Positions 24,870 through 33,920 are shown, counted from the stretch's first letter. The stretch: DNA of 40,999 nucleotides from CAYUYV01 sp050331455 (GCA_050331455.1 JBHJGV010000025.1:1-40999); one strand, 5' to 3'. Notes: generated from the sequence alone by a model not told the origin. Program-made: numbers and translations.

Positions 24870-26174
24870 TTGAAGATCCTCATGTCGGCTTTTGCCTGCG
24901 CTCCATCCTGCGGATCCGAAGAGGGTGTCGGCTGGAACTGGGCCGTGCAGGCGGCCTCCCGCGGTCACGATGTCCATGTCGTGACACAGCACATGCACCG
25001 CGCCGAAATCGAGGCGGAACTCGCTCGGCGCCCTGTCGAGGGCCTCACATTTCACTACCTGACGGTGAATGATGCGTGGGACCGCGTCAAGAACAACTGG
25101 ACCAATTACAGCCTCGTCTCCTATTACTACGCTTGGCAGATCAAGCTCCGGGGGCTTGCCAAACGTCTGCACGAGGCGGAGCGGTTCGATATCGTCCAGC
25201 ATGTGACCTATGTGCAGGACTGGACTCCCAGCGGCCTCATGGACATTCCGGCGCCGTTTATCTGGGGCCCTGTCGGAGGCAGCGCGAATGTCCTTCCCGC
25301 CAGCATCACGAATGGCGATATGGACTGGCCTGCCTATGCCCTGCGGTTCGAGCGCAGCCGGCGCCTGATGCAGGAAGGCTTGAAGCGCTTCGATCCTTTC
25401 GTGCGCCGGACCATGGCCAAGGCGGACCGGATTCTCATTTACACGGAGAACGGTGTCGACGTGGTGCCCGCTCGCTTTCGGCAAAAAGCCAGGCCCATCG
25501 TCCATATCGGCGTATCCGATTTCGACATTCCCGCCTCGGCGGCCCGTGCCGAAACGGTGGATCTGCAACAGCCCTTCCAGATCATGACCGGGGGGCGCCT
25601 CGTCCATTGGAAAGGCATCGATCTCCTGATCGAGGGCTTTGCCCGTTTCCTCACCGCGGTGCCGGAGGCCGCCGCCTCCGGCGCGCGCCTTCTTGTGACC
25701 GGCAAGGGGGACTACCAACCCCATCTCCAGGCCCTTGTGGAGCGGCTGGGCCTCACGGGCCACGTGGACTTTCTGGGGTTCCTGCCGACCCGGGACGATC
25801 TTTACATGGCCATGACGGCCTGCGACGTCTTCGCTCTGCCGACATTGAGGGACGGCCCGCCCGTGGGTATCCTGGAGGCGATGTTCGCAGGGCTGCCGAT
25901 CCTGTGCCTGGATCACGGTGCCACCCGCGAATTGGTGCCCCGCTTTGCGGGTCATCTCGTGCCGCCCGTGGGCCGCGACGGCACGGTTCAGGGCATCGCC
26001 AATGCCCTTGCTCAAGGGTATCGGGATCGGGCGGCCCTCTGGGCCAAGGGGCACAAGGCCCAGGCCCATGTCACCGATGTCCACCATTGGGATCGCATCG
26101 GCGACGCAGCGGAACAGCATTACCAGGAGGTCCTGGCCGCGCCCTCACCGCAGCGTGTGCGCCTGTCCGCCTGA
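24870..26174 (+). CDS. Group 1 (GT4-like) glycosyltransferase
   Basis: This 434-residue glycosyltransferase has the GT-B fold of family GT4. The N-terminal block KILMSAFACAPSCGSEEGVGWNW is typical of exopolysaccharide glycosyltransferases. The C-terminal Rossmann domain shows GGRLVHWKGIDLLIEGF, VTGKGDYQPHLQALVERLGL and VFALPTLRDGPPVGILEAMFAGLPIL, where Asp replaces the first Glu of the usual EX7E motif. The TTG at 24870 is chosen because the conserved sequence begins there and GGGAG lies about ten bases upstream; longer in-frame starts add non-conserved residues. It probably adds a sugar to a lipid-linked saccharide at the inner face of the membrane, to be moved by the flippase encoded opposite. 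Donor and acceptor are unknown. Confidence 0.87.
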   Translation: MKILMSAFACAPSCGSEEGVGWNWAVQAASRGHDVHVVTQHMHRAEIEAELARRPVEGLTFHYLTVNDAWDRVKNNWTNYSLVSYYYAWQIKLRGLAKRLHEAERFDIVQHVTYVQDWTPSGLMDIPAPFIWGPVGGSANVLPASITNGDMDWPAYALRFERSRRLMQEGLKRFDPFVRRTMAKADRILIYTENGVDVVPARFRQKARPIVHIGVSDFDIPASAARAETVDLQQPFQIMTGGRLVHWKGIDLLIEGFARFLTAVPEAAASGARLLVTGKGDYQPHLQALVERLGLTGHVDFLGFLPTRDDLYMAMTACDVFALPTLRDGPPVGILEAMFAGLPILCLDHGATRELVPRFAGHLVPPVGRDGTVQGIANALAQGYRDRAALWAKGHKAQAHVTDVHHWDRIGDAAEQHYQEVLAAPSPQRVRLSA

Positions 26175-26652
26175 CCGGATAGTCGCCGGAGCGGGCGTTG
26201 GCCCCATCGGGTCTCCAACCCGTCGGGGCCCATCCGGCACCGGAGGCCTGAGACCGTTTTCGCGATGCGGCACACCTCTTGCTGCCCCGATCACGCACGG
26301 GTCCCGACCGGTCGTCGCCCAGGGGCGGGACTGGTCGAGCGCCAGGGTGCCGGAGTCCGCAGTGGACCCATGACTTCGGATTCATGCGAACCCGAGGTAA
26401 GATAGAGTGACCTGCGGGCCCTGGCGATTGGGTTCGGCCTGACCCGCCCGTGAGGCGGGGCGAGGGGCCTGCAGGGGGATCACATTGTTGTTGCATTCCT
26501 CGTGGATCAAGGAAGCGTGGCCGTGGTTGAAAGAACTGGCCTGTCCTGCGATGGATCGGCCCTGTCCCCATATGGCACGGCGGGCCCTGGCACGCGGGCA
26601 AGCAGGGCGAAACCCGGCAACCCCGCCATCAGCCTTCCAGCAAAGAGTTTAA
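26175..26652. other. 478-bp non-coding region upstream of the acidic-tail ATPase gene
   Basis: No conserved reading frame is seen. A short hairpin CCCGCC-CGTGA-GGCGGG lies at about 26444-26460. The region should hold the promoter of the downstream ATPase gene, but no convincing -35/-10 pair was found. Confidence 0.4.
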
Positions 26653-29600
26653 GTGGCGCCCATGAGCAAGATCGACTCAAAGGCCCGGGGGACGGGCAAA
26701 CGCGGCGGGATCCTGTCGTCGTTTTTGGCGAGTCCGTCCAGCCGGGGCAATGGTCCACAGGACGAGGATACCGTGGATGGCGCGCGGGATCGGGCCCAGC
26801 TCGACCGGGACAGTTGGCCCGAGGGCATGCCTGAAAGCGCCAACGACTCCGAATCTTTGTTCCCGGACGAACACCGGGCCGATGATCCCCGGGAAAAAGG
26901 CGATCCCGATCCGGCCGATGTGTCACCGGATGGGGAGGGGCGCGATGTGGCCGTGGCGCCGGACGGCAATACGCTCCCGAGCCTGGAGGACGACGAGGTC
27001 TATACGCGGAACTTTTCCGATGTGGCCAATGCCCGGCTGTGGCGGCGCACGAAGGAAGCCCGCAAGCGTGCCAAGGAAAGCCCGCGCGGCTTCCGCGACG
27101 TGTTCGCGCCGACGCGGCCGAAGCGGCGGGCCTCTGAGTTTTTCGGCCGGCGTGCCCTGATCGGCTCGATCATCGAGGCCATCGAGGAAGAATGCGCCCA
27201 TATGGTGCTGTGCGGCGAGACCGGGCTCGGCAAGACCTCCCTGGCCAATGTCATCGCCGAATTCGCCAGGGACTCCGGCTATCTCGTCGCCCGCATAACG
27301 GGGACGGAAGATCTCAATTTCGGGCGCTTCATCCGCACCCTGTTCGAAGAGCTTTTCCACCAGATCGACGAGACCCCTGCGGGCCGCATGCTGTGGGAAA
27401 CGCTTGGCATTCAGGACATGAACGAACTGCTCCAGGACAACGCCATGGATCTCGTTAGCGAGTTCCTGGGCGAGGAAAGCCTGGACGTCACTCGCGTCAT
27501 CCGTGCCCTCGATCGCTTGTCGGACAACCAGGCCATCGTGATTGTCGATGATTACGACCAGATCAAGAGCCGTGAACTGAAAGTCCGTCTGGTGCAGGTC
27601 ATGAAGGCCCTGTCCGACCAGGGCGGGTGGTTGTCCTTCCTCATCATGGGCCGCAGCGAAAGCCCCAGCGAGTTGCTCCAGGACGACATCGACAGTCTGC
27701 CGAATGCAGAAGGTCTTTATGTCGATCCCCTGGCGCTCCACGAGATTGAAGAAGTCTTGCACGAAGGGGCCCAGCGGGTCGGCGTCCAGTTCAACAACGA
27801 TACGGTCCAGGCCATCGCGCGGTTGTCCCAGGGCGTGCCCAATGTTCTGCAGTGGCTGGCCTTCCTGTCCGTGCGCCGGGCCGTGCGGCGCAAGAGCGAG
27901 GTCGTCGAGATCGAGGATCTGGCCAACATCGTCAACGATGCCGTGACCAAGATCGATGCCCGGCTGCGCAACCAGTATGACCAGGCCTGCCGTTACGAGA
28001 AGGGCAGCAGCACCGCCGATCTCCTGTATCTCGCTGTCCGGGCCCCTTGCACGCCGAGTGGCCTGTTCTCAGCGGCGACCATGCATGTGCTCTCCCGGCA
28101 GATCGTCGGACGCAAGTGGAAGGAATCGGAGATCCATACAGCGCTTTTGCCCCTGTGCGGCAAGGGTGAAAAGACGATCCTGCGCAAGCTCGACACCAGC
28201 GAGGGCACCTTCTACCGCTTTGCCCATCCGGCCATGCGTGCGGTGGTGATGCTGAAGAAAATCGTCCGTATTCCGCTTTTGAGCGACATGCGGACCAAGG
28301 ATGTGGACGCCGCCTATCTGCCGAGCCCGGAACAGGCCGCCGCGACCAGTGCCGCCGCGGCCCTCAGCCATGCGACCCACGCCCCGGCCCAGGGCACTGC
28401 CGAAACGCCGCAGGATGCGGTGATCATCGATGGCGACACGGGGGCACCCCTTGATGATGCGACCATCGATGGCGACGCAACGGATGAGGACGATCTCGCC
28501 GCCGCGGTCCGTGACGCCGGGCGCTTCGACGAGGACACCGAAGACTCCGATCCCCATGACGCTGATCCCGAGAATGTCGATCTCGAGAGCGCTGATCTTG
28601 AGAATGCCCGTGATGGGGCCGATGCGGACGATCTCGTAGATCACGACGCCGTTGTCGAGGATGCCGAGGCTATCGAAGAGGTCGTAGCCCTCAGCGAGCC
28701 TCTGGATGACACGGTCGAAGTCGAGGCCGTGTCCGAACCCGACGAGGCGGAAAAGGCCGAAAGCGTCGAGGCGGACGTCAAGCCGCCCGAAAAACGCCCG
28801 TCCGGTCGGCGTCGCCTGTGGTTCCGAAATCACGATGACGCGTCCGATGTGCACGACGAAAAGGATGCCACGCCGGCCTCCGACCCCGATGCGGAGGAGA
28901 CAGCCCGCAGCGATGGAGCGGATACCGATGCGGACGATCTCGTCGAACCGGCCGATCTTCAGATCGACGATGCCGAAGACGCACTCGACCACGACCGTTC
29001 CCATGACGATGAAAAAGATCCGGACCATGCGGAATGGGACGAGGTGGACCCCGGCGACAGCCGTCTGACGGATCCGGACGGTGAGGAGCCGGAGAAGGAA
29101 CCGGCCGATGCCGGCACCAAGGATGATGACGACGACTCTGTCCCCAAGCATGGTGCGGACGATGAGGTCGATCCCGACGCCCCCGGTGACACAGAGTTGG
29201 CGGACGATGCCGAGGCGCTTGGCGAAGGCGACGACGCGGACTCGGAGCGGGGCGAAGCCCTGAACTTCAGCGAATTCGGCGACGACGATTTCGCTGACCA
29301 GGATGAGGACTTGCCGGCGTCCGAGCCCGAAGCGGCAATCGACGCCGAACCGGAGCCCTCCACGGAGGCGCAGGATTTTCCGCCGCAGCCCTTGCCCGTG
29401 CTGCCGTCCCAGAGAGCCGCCAAAAAGACAAAAAAGGCCGCGATGGGCAAAAAGGCAGATGTTGCGCCGACCGCAGATGATAGCGACATGGATGTCGGCT
29501 CGGAAAAAGAGACGGATCCGGATTATGAAGCCGACCCGGTCTACGGCGTACGGGACGATCCCCTTGAAGCGACTCTCGATCTGAGCGAGGTCGAGGACGC

Positions 29601-29883
29601 GATCGATGGGGATCCGGCAGATGCCAGGGCGCCGGACGCGGATGCCCACAAGGACTCAGAGGAGGGACGGTCCGAGATTGACGATCGGGATCTCGATATT
29701 GCCGACCTGGATTGGGAACGCTGGGCCGATGACGACACGGTCGAGCCCGCCGACGATCCCCAGTCCCAGCATATTGCCGATGCAGTGACCCGCGAGTTGG
29801 CGTCTCAATGGGGTGCGGACCAGGATGATGCCGATGAGGATGATCTAGACGCGGACGAAACGGAAACGCGCCGTCGGCGGTGA
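26653..29883 (+). CDS. P-loop ATPase (AAA_16/STAND-like) with a roughly 500-residue acidic disordered tail, unknown function
   Basis: The protein has 1076 residues from a GTG at 26653 (an ATG at 26662 is an alternative). Residues about 1-150 are disordered and charged, with a basic patch (RRTKEARKRAKESPRGFRD) just before the ATPase. The NTPase domain opens with EFFGRRALIGSIIEAIEE and has Walker A GETGLGKTS (about 188-196) and Walker B AIVIVDDYDQ (about 294-303). It is followed by a winged-helix-like region to about residue 550 (TILRKLDTSEGTFYRFAHPAMRAVV). From about 560 the sequence is almost entirely Asp, Glu, Ala and Pro, with one short basic stretch (PPEKRPSGRRRLWFR). No TM helix is seen. 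The domain layout recalls ORC/STAND ATPases, but no partner or pathway can be named. It stands alone, convergent with the selenouridine synthase gene. Confidence 0.75.
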   Translation: MAPMSKIDSKARGTGKRGGILSSFLASPSSRGNGPQDEDTVDGARDRAQLDRDSWPEGMPESANDSESLFPDEHRADDPREKGDPDPADVSPDGEGRDVAVAPDGNTLPSLEDDEVYTRNFSDVANARLWRRTKEARKRAKESPRGFRDVFAPTRPKRRASEFFGRRALIGSIIEAIEEECAHMVLCGETGLGKTSLANVIAEFARDSGYLVARITGTEDLNFGRFIRTLFEELFHQIDETPAGRMLWETLGIQDMNELLQDNAMDLVSEFLGEESLDVTRVIRALDRLSDNQAIVIVDDYDQIKSRELKVRLVQVMKALSDQGGWLSFLIMGRSESPSELLQDDIDSLPNAEGLYVDPLALHEIEEVLHEGAQRVGVQFNNDTVQAIARLSQGVPNVLQWLAFLSVRRAVRRKSEVVEIEDLANIVNDAVTKIDARLRNQYDQACRYEKGSSTADLLYLAVRAPCTPSGLFSAATMHVLSRQIVGRKWKESEIHTALLPLCGKGEKTILRKLDTSEGTFYRFAHPAMRAVVMLKKIVRIPLLSDMRTKDVDAAYLPSPEQAAATSAAAALSHATHAPAQGTAETPQDAVIIDGDTGAPLDDATIDGDATDEDDLAAAVRDAGRFDEDTEDSDPHDADPENVDLESADLENARDGADADDLVDHDAVVEDAEAIEEVVALSEPLDDTVEVEAVSEPDEAEKAESVEADVKPPEKRPSGRRRLWFRNHDDASDVHDEKDATPASDPDAEETARSDGADTDADDLVEPADLQIDDAEDALDHDRSHDDEKDPDHAEWDEVDPGDSRLTDPDGEEPEKEPADAGTKDDDDDSVPKHGADDEVDPDAPGDTELADDAEALGEGDDADSERGEALNFSEFGDDDFADQDEDLPASEPEAAIDAEPEPSTEAQDFPPQPLPVLPSQRAAKKTKKAAMGKKADVAPTADDSDMDVGSEKETDPDYEADPVYGVRDDPLEATLDLSEVEDAIDGDPADARAPDADAHKDSEEGRSEIDDRDLDIADLDWERWADDDTVEPADDPQSQHIADAVTRELASQWGADQDDADEDDLDADETETRRRR

Positions 29884-29897
29884 GGTCCGGGCTTGCC

Positions 29898-30986
29898 TTA
29901 TCCGGCGGCGACGGGTGCCGCCGGCTCGGCCCGGGAAAGCGCCGCAATCGCCTTCTCGATCCTGTCCAGATTACGCTCCTGATGATCTGAATCGAGACTG
30001 TCCAGGGCGACGGTCTGCGCGGCACCGTCGTCATGTCGGAGCCGCCATTTCGCGTAGCGCGGGTCATAATGGTGCGTGATCAGGGCGAGCGCCAGGGCTT
30101 CCAGATCCCGGGTCCGCGCCATCTCCTGCCAAACGGCAATGCGTTCGGGGCCATGGATCCCGACCATGGACTCGATGATCGCGCACAGAGCGTCGATATC
30201 TTCCGTAAGGTCCCGATAGGCGTGCACCAGGAAGCGCGCCCGCGCGTCGGACGGCGCCGTCAGCCGGATGCGGGGGCCCCGGCCCATCGCCGCCCAGACC
30301 GACGGGGGCAGCTGACGCTCGCCGATGCGGCTCGACTCCGCCTCTGTCAAAACCGGCCGGCTGGGATCGAAATGCGCGAAAGCCAAGGCCAGGGCCGTGT
30401 CCAGGGCCTTCTGGGAGGGCTGGGGCTGGGACAGACCGCCGAACAACGACCCGCGGTGGCCGGCCAGTCCTTCAAGATCCAGAACTTGATGTCCTCGATC
30501 TTTCAGACCCAGGAGAAAAGCCGTTTTGGCGGTGCCGGTATTGCCGTCCAGCAGGATGAGCCGGTGGGGCAGGGTCGCGTCATACACCGCATTGACGACG
30601 AGCTTCCGGTAGCTGCGATAGCCCCCGTCCAGCGTTTCCACCGGCCAGCCGATCTGTTCCAGGATGGTTGCGAAGGACCCGGAACGCTGTCCACCCCGCC
30701 AGCAATAGACCAGCGGTTTCCAGCCGCCCGGTTTATCCGCCAGAGCGCCCTCGAGATGGGCTGCGACATTCTTGGCCACCAGAGCCGCGCCGATCTTGCG
30801 GGCCTGGAACGGGTCGATCTGCTTGTAGACGGTCCCGACCCGGGCCCGTTCGGCGTCCGACAGCACCGGCAGATTGATGGCGCCCGGCAGGTGATCCTCG
30901 GCATATTCCGAGGGCGAACGGGCATCGATCAGTGTGTTGAAGGTCCAGGCGTCCAGGTCCCGGAGGTGATTTATCGAAACGGTCAT
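29898..30986 (-). CDS. mnmH: tRNA 2-selenouridine synthase
   Basis: MnmH (SelU, YbbB) replaces sulfur by selenium at the wobble 2-thiouridine of certain tRNAs, through a geranylated intermediate, using selenophosphate. The 362-residue product has an N-terminal rhodanese domain (about 1-130) with the catalytic cysteine in LVYCWRGGQRSGS, followed by a P-loop domain with LLDGNTGTAKTAFL (about 147). Length and both domains match the family. The ATG at 30986 lacks an obvious ribosome binding site. The SixA-like gene lies 41 bp upstream on the same strand, so the two may be co-transcribed. An 8-bp hairpin (CCGGCGGC/GCCGCCGG, 29902-29924) lies in its last codons, beside the convergent ATPase gene. 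No selD or selA gene is in the window. Confidence 0.93.
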   Translation of the reverse strand: MTVSINHLRDLDAWTFNTLIDARSPSEYAEDHLPGAINLPVLSDAERARVGTVYKQIDPFQARKIGAALVAKNVAAHLEGALADKPGGWKPLVYCWRGGQRSGSFATILEQIGWPVETLDGGYRSYRKLVVNAVYDATLPHRLILLDGNTGTAKTAFLLGLKDRGHQVLDLEGLAGHRGSLFGGLSQPQPSQKALDTALALAFAHFDPSRPVLTEAESSRIGERQLPPSVWAAMGRGPRIRLTAPSDARARFLVHAYRDLTEDIDALCAIIESMVGIHGPERIAVWQEMARTRDLEALALALITHHYDPRYAKWRLRHDDGAAQTVALDSLDSDHQERNLDRIEKAIAALSRAEPAAPVAAG

Positions 30987-31027
30987 GGGTCAGAATAGCA
31001 TGGCGATGCCGGGACGTACCGCGCCGT

Positions 31028-31552
31028 TCAGTCATCGGCGGTGGGATCCAGGGCGCGGGGCATGATCACGTCGAGGAGCCGACCCGTGCCTTCGGCAAGG
31101 TCTTCCCAGGCCGTGGCCGTACAGCGAAAGACCACGAGCCCCGCCGTGGGCAAGGTCTCGGGCGCCGGTCGCGCCTCCGGTCCTTTCAAGGACAGGAAGC
31201 TGCACAGGTCTTCCAGACCAGGATTATGGGCGATCACCAGAGCCGAACTGAAGCTGTCATCAATTTCGTTGACGGCCGAAAGCAGCATCCGCGCCGATGC
31301 GAGATACAGGCCGTCCTGCACCAGGGTCGGGGTCGACAGGCCGACATAGGGTTTGATCAGCGAAAGGGTCTCCAAAGTCCGGCGCGCGGCCGAGCACAGA
31401 ATGACCTCGGGCAGATAGCCATGTTCAGCCATATAACTGCCGATCAGGGGCGCATTGCGCAGGCCCCTGGGGTTCAGCGGACGGTCGAAATCATTCAAGG
31501 CCGGATCGTGCCAGGAAGACTTCGCATGGCGCAGAAGGTAGAGCGTCTTCAT
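31028..31552 (-). CDS. sixA: SixA-type histidine phosphatase family protein
   Basis: This 174-residue protein is of the small SixA branch of the histidine phosphatase superfamily, whose E. coli member dephosphorylates phosphohistidine on signalling or phosphotransfer proteins. The catalytic RHG-type motif is LYLLRHAKSSWHDP at the N-terminus. The FDRPLNPRG block, LCSAARRTLET and the second catalytic histidine in LVIAHNPGLEDL are all present, so it should be active. The start ATG at 31552 fits the family start. It lies 41 bp upstream of the selenouridine synthase gene on the same strand. The natural substrate is unknown. Confidence 0.87.
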   Translation of the reverse strand: MKTLYLLRHAKSSWHDPALNDFDRPLNPRGLRNAPLIGSYMAEHGYLPEVILCSAARRTLETLSLIKPYVGLSTPTLVQDGLYLASARMLLSAVNEIDDSFSSALVIAHNPGLEDLCSFLSLKGPEARPAPETLPTAGLVVFRCTATAWEDLAEGTGRLLDVIMPRALDPTADD

Positions 31553-31680
31553 GGCCGGTTCTCACGAATGCCCAAATCCTCGTCTTGGTCTGGTTTAGCA
31601 CGTCCGGCCCGGAAATGGGCAGCCGCACGCCGATGCGCGCTGTTTTAAGTCCGCACGGAGCAAAAAAAGCTGAAGGCGGT

Positions 31681-32496
31681 TTAGACCTGCCCGCTTCCAC
31701 GCCGGAACGGAAAGCCCATCGTCCACCAGAACCGTCCCGGATCCGTGTCCTGGTGGCGCGGCAAGCCCAAAACCATGCCCATATGCCCATCATCGGGTTG
31801 GGCCTTGAACGTGCCAAAAATCCGGTCCCAGATTGACAGGCAAAACCCATAATTGCGGTTCATTTCCTGCGGATCGGCCGAATGGTGGATCCGGTGGACG
31901 TCCGGCGTAATGAGCGCAAGACGCAAGAGCCGGTCCACGGGGGCCGGCAGGCGGAAATTGCCGTGATTGACGAGACCGGCGCTGCTGAACAGAATCTCGA
32001 ACAGGATCACCGCGGCCGGGTCGATGCCCACCGCGACAATCACCAGGACCTTCCAGCCGAGTTGAAACACGAGTTCAACCGGGTGGAACCGGAGCGCTGT
32101 CGTCAGATCCACATCCCGATCCGAATGGTGGATGGCGTGAAAGCGCCAGAGCACCGGCACATGATGGGTGAGGACGTGCAGCCCGTAGGACGCGGCATCG
32201 AGCACCAGGATGCCGAGGGGCAGGAGCACCCAAGCGGGCAGGGTGATCTGCGCCAGAAGACCAACCTGCTGGTCCGCTGCCCAGCCCGCCGCTGCGAGAG
32301 CCAATAGGGGCTGGAGGATCCGCAGGCTCACTGTGCCGACCAGAAGCAGTCCCAGATTGGTGACCCAGCGGGCGCCGCGGTCCATCACAAGGGGGCGGCG
32401 CGGCTTGAGGAGTTCCAACGCCGCCACCAGGGCCAGGAAGCCGATAAAGGCGGCAAACCGCACATGGTCCCCGTGTGTGACGACATTCTCCAGCAA
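31681..32496 (-). CDS. Sterol desaturase/fatty acid hydroxylase family membrane protein
   Basis: This 271-residue integral membrane protein belongs to the sterol desaturase family of di-iron hydroxylases. Histidine boxes are visible in order: HVLTHH, FHAIHHSD and HRIHHS. There are four or five hydrophobic segments, including VRFAAFIGFLALVAALELL near the start. The TTG at 32496 is preferred because AGGGGG lies seven bases upstream and the conserved region starts close by; a longer frame to 32619 adds residues with no conserved pattern. The substrate could be a fatty acid, a sterol or hopanoid, or an ether lipid; the sequence does not decide. The SixA gene lies about 130 bp downstream on the same strand. 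Confidence 0.85.
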   Translation of the reverse strand: MLENVVTHGDHVRFAAFIGFLALVAALELLKPRRPLVMDRGARWVTNLGLLLVGTVSLRILQPLLALAAAGWAADQQVGLLAQITLPAWVLLPLGILVLDAASYGLHVLTHHVPVLWRFHAIHHSDRDVDLTTALRFHPVELVFQLGWKVLVIVAVGIDPAAVILFEILFSSAGLVNHGNFRLPAPVDRLLRLALITPDVHRIHHSADPQEMNRNYGFCLSIWDRIFGTFKAQPDDGHMGMVLGLPRHQDTDPGRFWWTMGFPFRRGSGQV

Positions 32497-32728
32497 GTGT
32501 CTGCCCCCTTGGTTGCCCGGCCCATCCCATGGGGCGGCCGGCCGTATTCGACTGGCGGACCTATTTCGGCCGGCTCTCACCACAAGGACCCCGTCGGTCC
32601 AGGCGTGTTCCATGAGCACGGCGGAGGGAGGTACCCGTCTCCCACGAATTGCGAGGGATTTTCTCAGCTCTTCGTTGGCAGACCAATACGGGAGTCTTTA
32701 TCATCGAGCCAGGGGCCGGCGCTTTGCG

Positions 32729-33145
32729 TCATAGGGTCATGTGACGGGCGCGGGCACTGCGTTCGATGGCGCCGGCATAGAGCAGGTCGATATCCAAGGT
32801 CTGCCGGATAAGCTCCAGAACGCGCAAGACTTCTTGCCCACAGCAATTGTCTGCAGTGGCCACTTCGATGGCGATGGCATAGGCGGTTTCTTTCAGTTTG
32901 TCGGGGATTGCCTCTCGTGCAAGACCCAGAACGGCCTGCAGGCCTCCGTTTTCCTCGGCCATGATCGCTCCGCATTCCTCGGCGACGGGCACCAGCCTTT
33001 CGCAATCGAAGCCATTGAATACGGGAAAACGCTTCACGATCTCGCCGATGGTCCGCAATTCCTTGTCGCTCATATTGGCGTCGGCGGCGGAGACGAGAAC
33101 CATCAAATAGATGAGGGCGGCGTGGTGGCTGATCGTCTGAGTCAT
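32729..33145 (-). CDS. TerB-like (tellurite resistance TerB family) protein
   Basis: This 138-residue, all-helical protein has the TerB-type pattern: ALIYLMVLVSAADANMSDKELRTI near the N-terminus with acidic residues able to bind a metal, a central helix pair, and AYAIAIEVATADN in the second half. TerB-like domains occur in tellurite resistance operons and in many stress or membrane-associated contexts. Here the gene stands alone, with no other ter genes in the window, so tellurite resistance should not be assumed. The ATG at 33145 is the only reasonable start. Confidence 0.75.
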   Translation of the reverse strand: MTQTISHHAALIYLMVLVSAADANMSDKELRTIGEIVKRFPVFNGFDCERLVPVAEECGAIMAEENGGLQAVLGLAREAIPDKLKETAYAIAIEVATADNCCGQEVLRVLELIRQTLDIDLLYAGAIERSARARHMTL

Positions 33146-33278
33146 GGCTTGCCTTTTTCGGATCGAATCTGACGTGTCGGGTCGAAGGGTCGGCCTACGG
33201 GCCTGTCACAGGGCACGCCCCACGGTTTGACAGGGAGTACGCCTCAACTCAGCCTGCGCAAACAAGTCTATCGGATGT

Positions 33279-33306
33279 GGCCCTTCGATGGCCCCTTCGA
33301 AGGGCC
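33279..33306. repeat. Perfect 10-bp inverted repeat
   Basis: GGCCCTTCGA (33279-33288) and TCGAAGGGCC (33297-33306) form a perfect stem with an 8-nt loop, between the lipoprotein terminator and the TerB-like gene. There is no T run. It may be a second termination structure behind the lipoprotein gene or part of the TerB promoter region. Confidence 0.6.
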
Positions 33307-33338
33307 TGGGCCCATGGGTCCGGTGCCCTGGTTCAGGC

Positions 33339-33378
33339 AAAAAAAAGCCGGCCTGACCCATGAGGGCAGACCGGCTTT
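33339..33378 (-). terminator. Strong intrinsic terminator of the Lpp-like lipoprotein gene
   Basis: On the minus strand AAAGCCGGtCTG pairs with CAGgCCGGCTTT across an 11-nt loop and is followed by a run of T residues (eight A residues on the plus strand at 33339-33346). It begins about 20 bp after the lipoprotein stop codon. Confidence 0.9.
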
Positions 33379-33397
33379 CGTCACGCCAGAGGCGTGA

Positions 33398-33661
33398 TCA
33401 CTTCCGCAGGGTGCGGTTGAAGATCGCTTCGGCGCGAGCCGCGGACTCTTCAGCGCGAGCAGCAGCAGCTTCGGCGCGGCGCGCGGCGTCTTCGGCTGTC
33501 GAGGCGCTGCGAGCGGACTGGTCAGCGGCGGAGCGCGCGTCGTTGCGGGCCTGCTGCAGGAAAGCCTGGTCTTCTTCGCTCAAGGAGGCGCAGGCGCCCA
33601 GGGCACCGAGAGCAACAGCAAGACCCAGAGCGGTCGCGGTGGAACGAACAATCTTGTTCAT
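33398..33661 (-). CDS. Small alanine-rich Lpp-like coiled-coil lipoprotein
   Basis: This 87-residue protein has a lipoprotein signal peptide with lipobox LGAC (acylated Cys near residue 24). It is followed by about 60 residues of heptad-like Ala/Arg/Glu repeats (ARSAADQSARSASTAEDAAR and on) that should form a trimeric or dimeric coiled coil, as in Lpp/OprI. The C-terminus is NRTLRK, ending in lysine like the Braun lipoprotein that is crosslinked to peptidoglycan. AGAGGG lies before the ATG, and a strong terminator follows. Abundant expression and covalent attachment to the cell wall are inferences. A region of about 260 bp separates it from the FGE-like gene upstream and should hold its promoter. 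Confidence 0.83.
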   Translation of the reverse strand: MNKIVRSTATALGLAVALGALGACASLSEEDQAFLQQARNDARSAADQSARSASTAEDAARRAEAAAARAEESAARAEAIFNRTLRK

Positions 33662-33920
33662 GGGACGTACCCTCTAACGTAAAAGGTGATCTGTTTAGGT
33701 GAGCCCACTGCCGAACGCCCCCCAACAGAGGACAGCGGACACGGCCGCACCTGCTTCGCGGATTGGCTTACAACACATGACCCACGACATCCAGACCATA
33801 ATCAAATTTCCAACAGCTCACTAGCGTCAAGCTTACCAAAAAACGAAGCAATCATGGGGAATGCACCCTCACCCCCTATTCTTAAGGTGTATGTTTTTTC
33901 GACCCATGTTTGTGTTCGAT

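Noticed and set aside
28069..29649. A 526-codon antisense frame, rich in Ile, Val and Phe, opposite the acidic tail
   Set aside because: It arises from reading GAC/GAT/GAG-rich codons backwards. It has no ribosome binding site and no recognisable domain.
32729..33145. Tellurite resistance locus
   Set aside because: Only a TerB-like domain is present. No terA, terC, terD or terZ partner is nearby.
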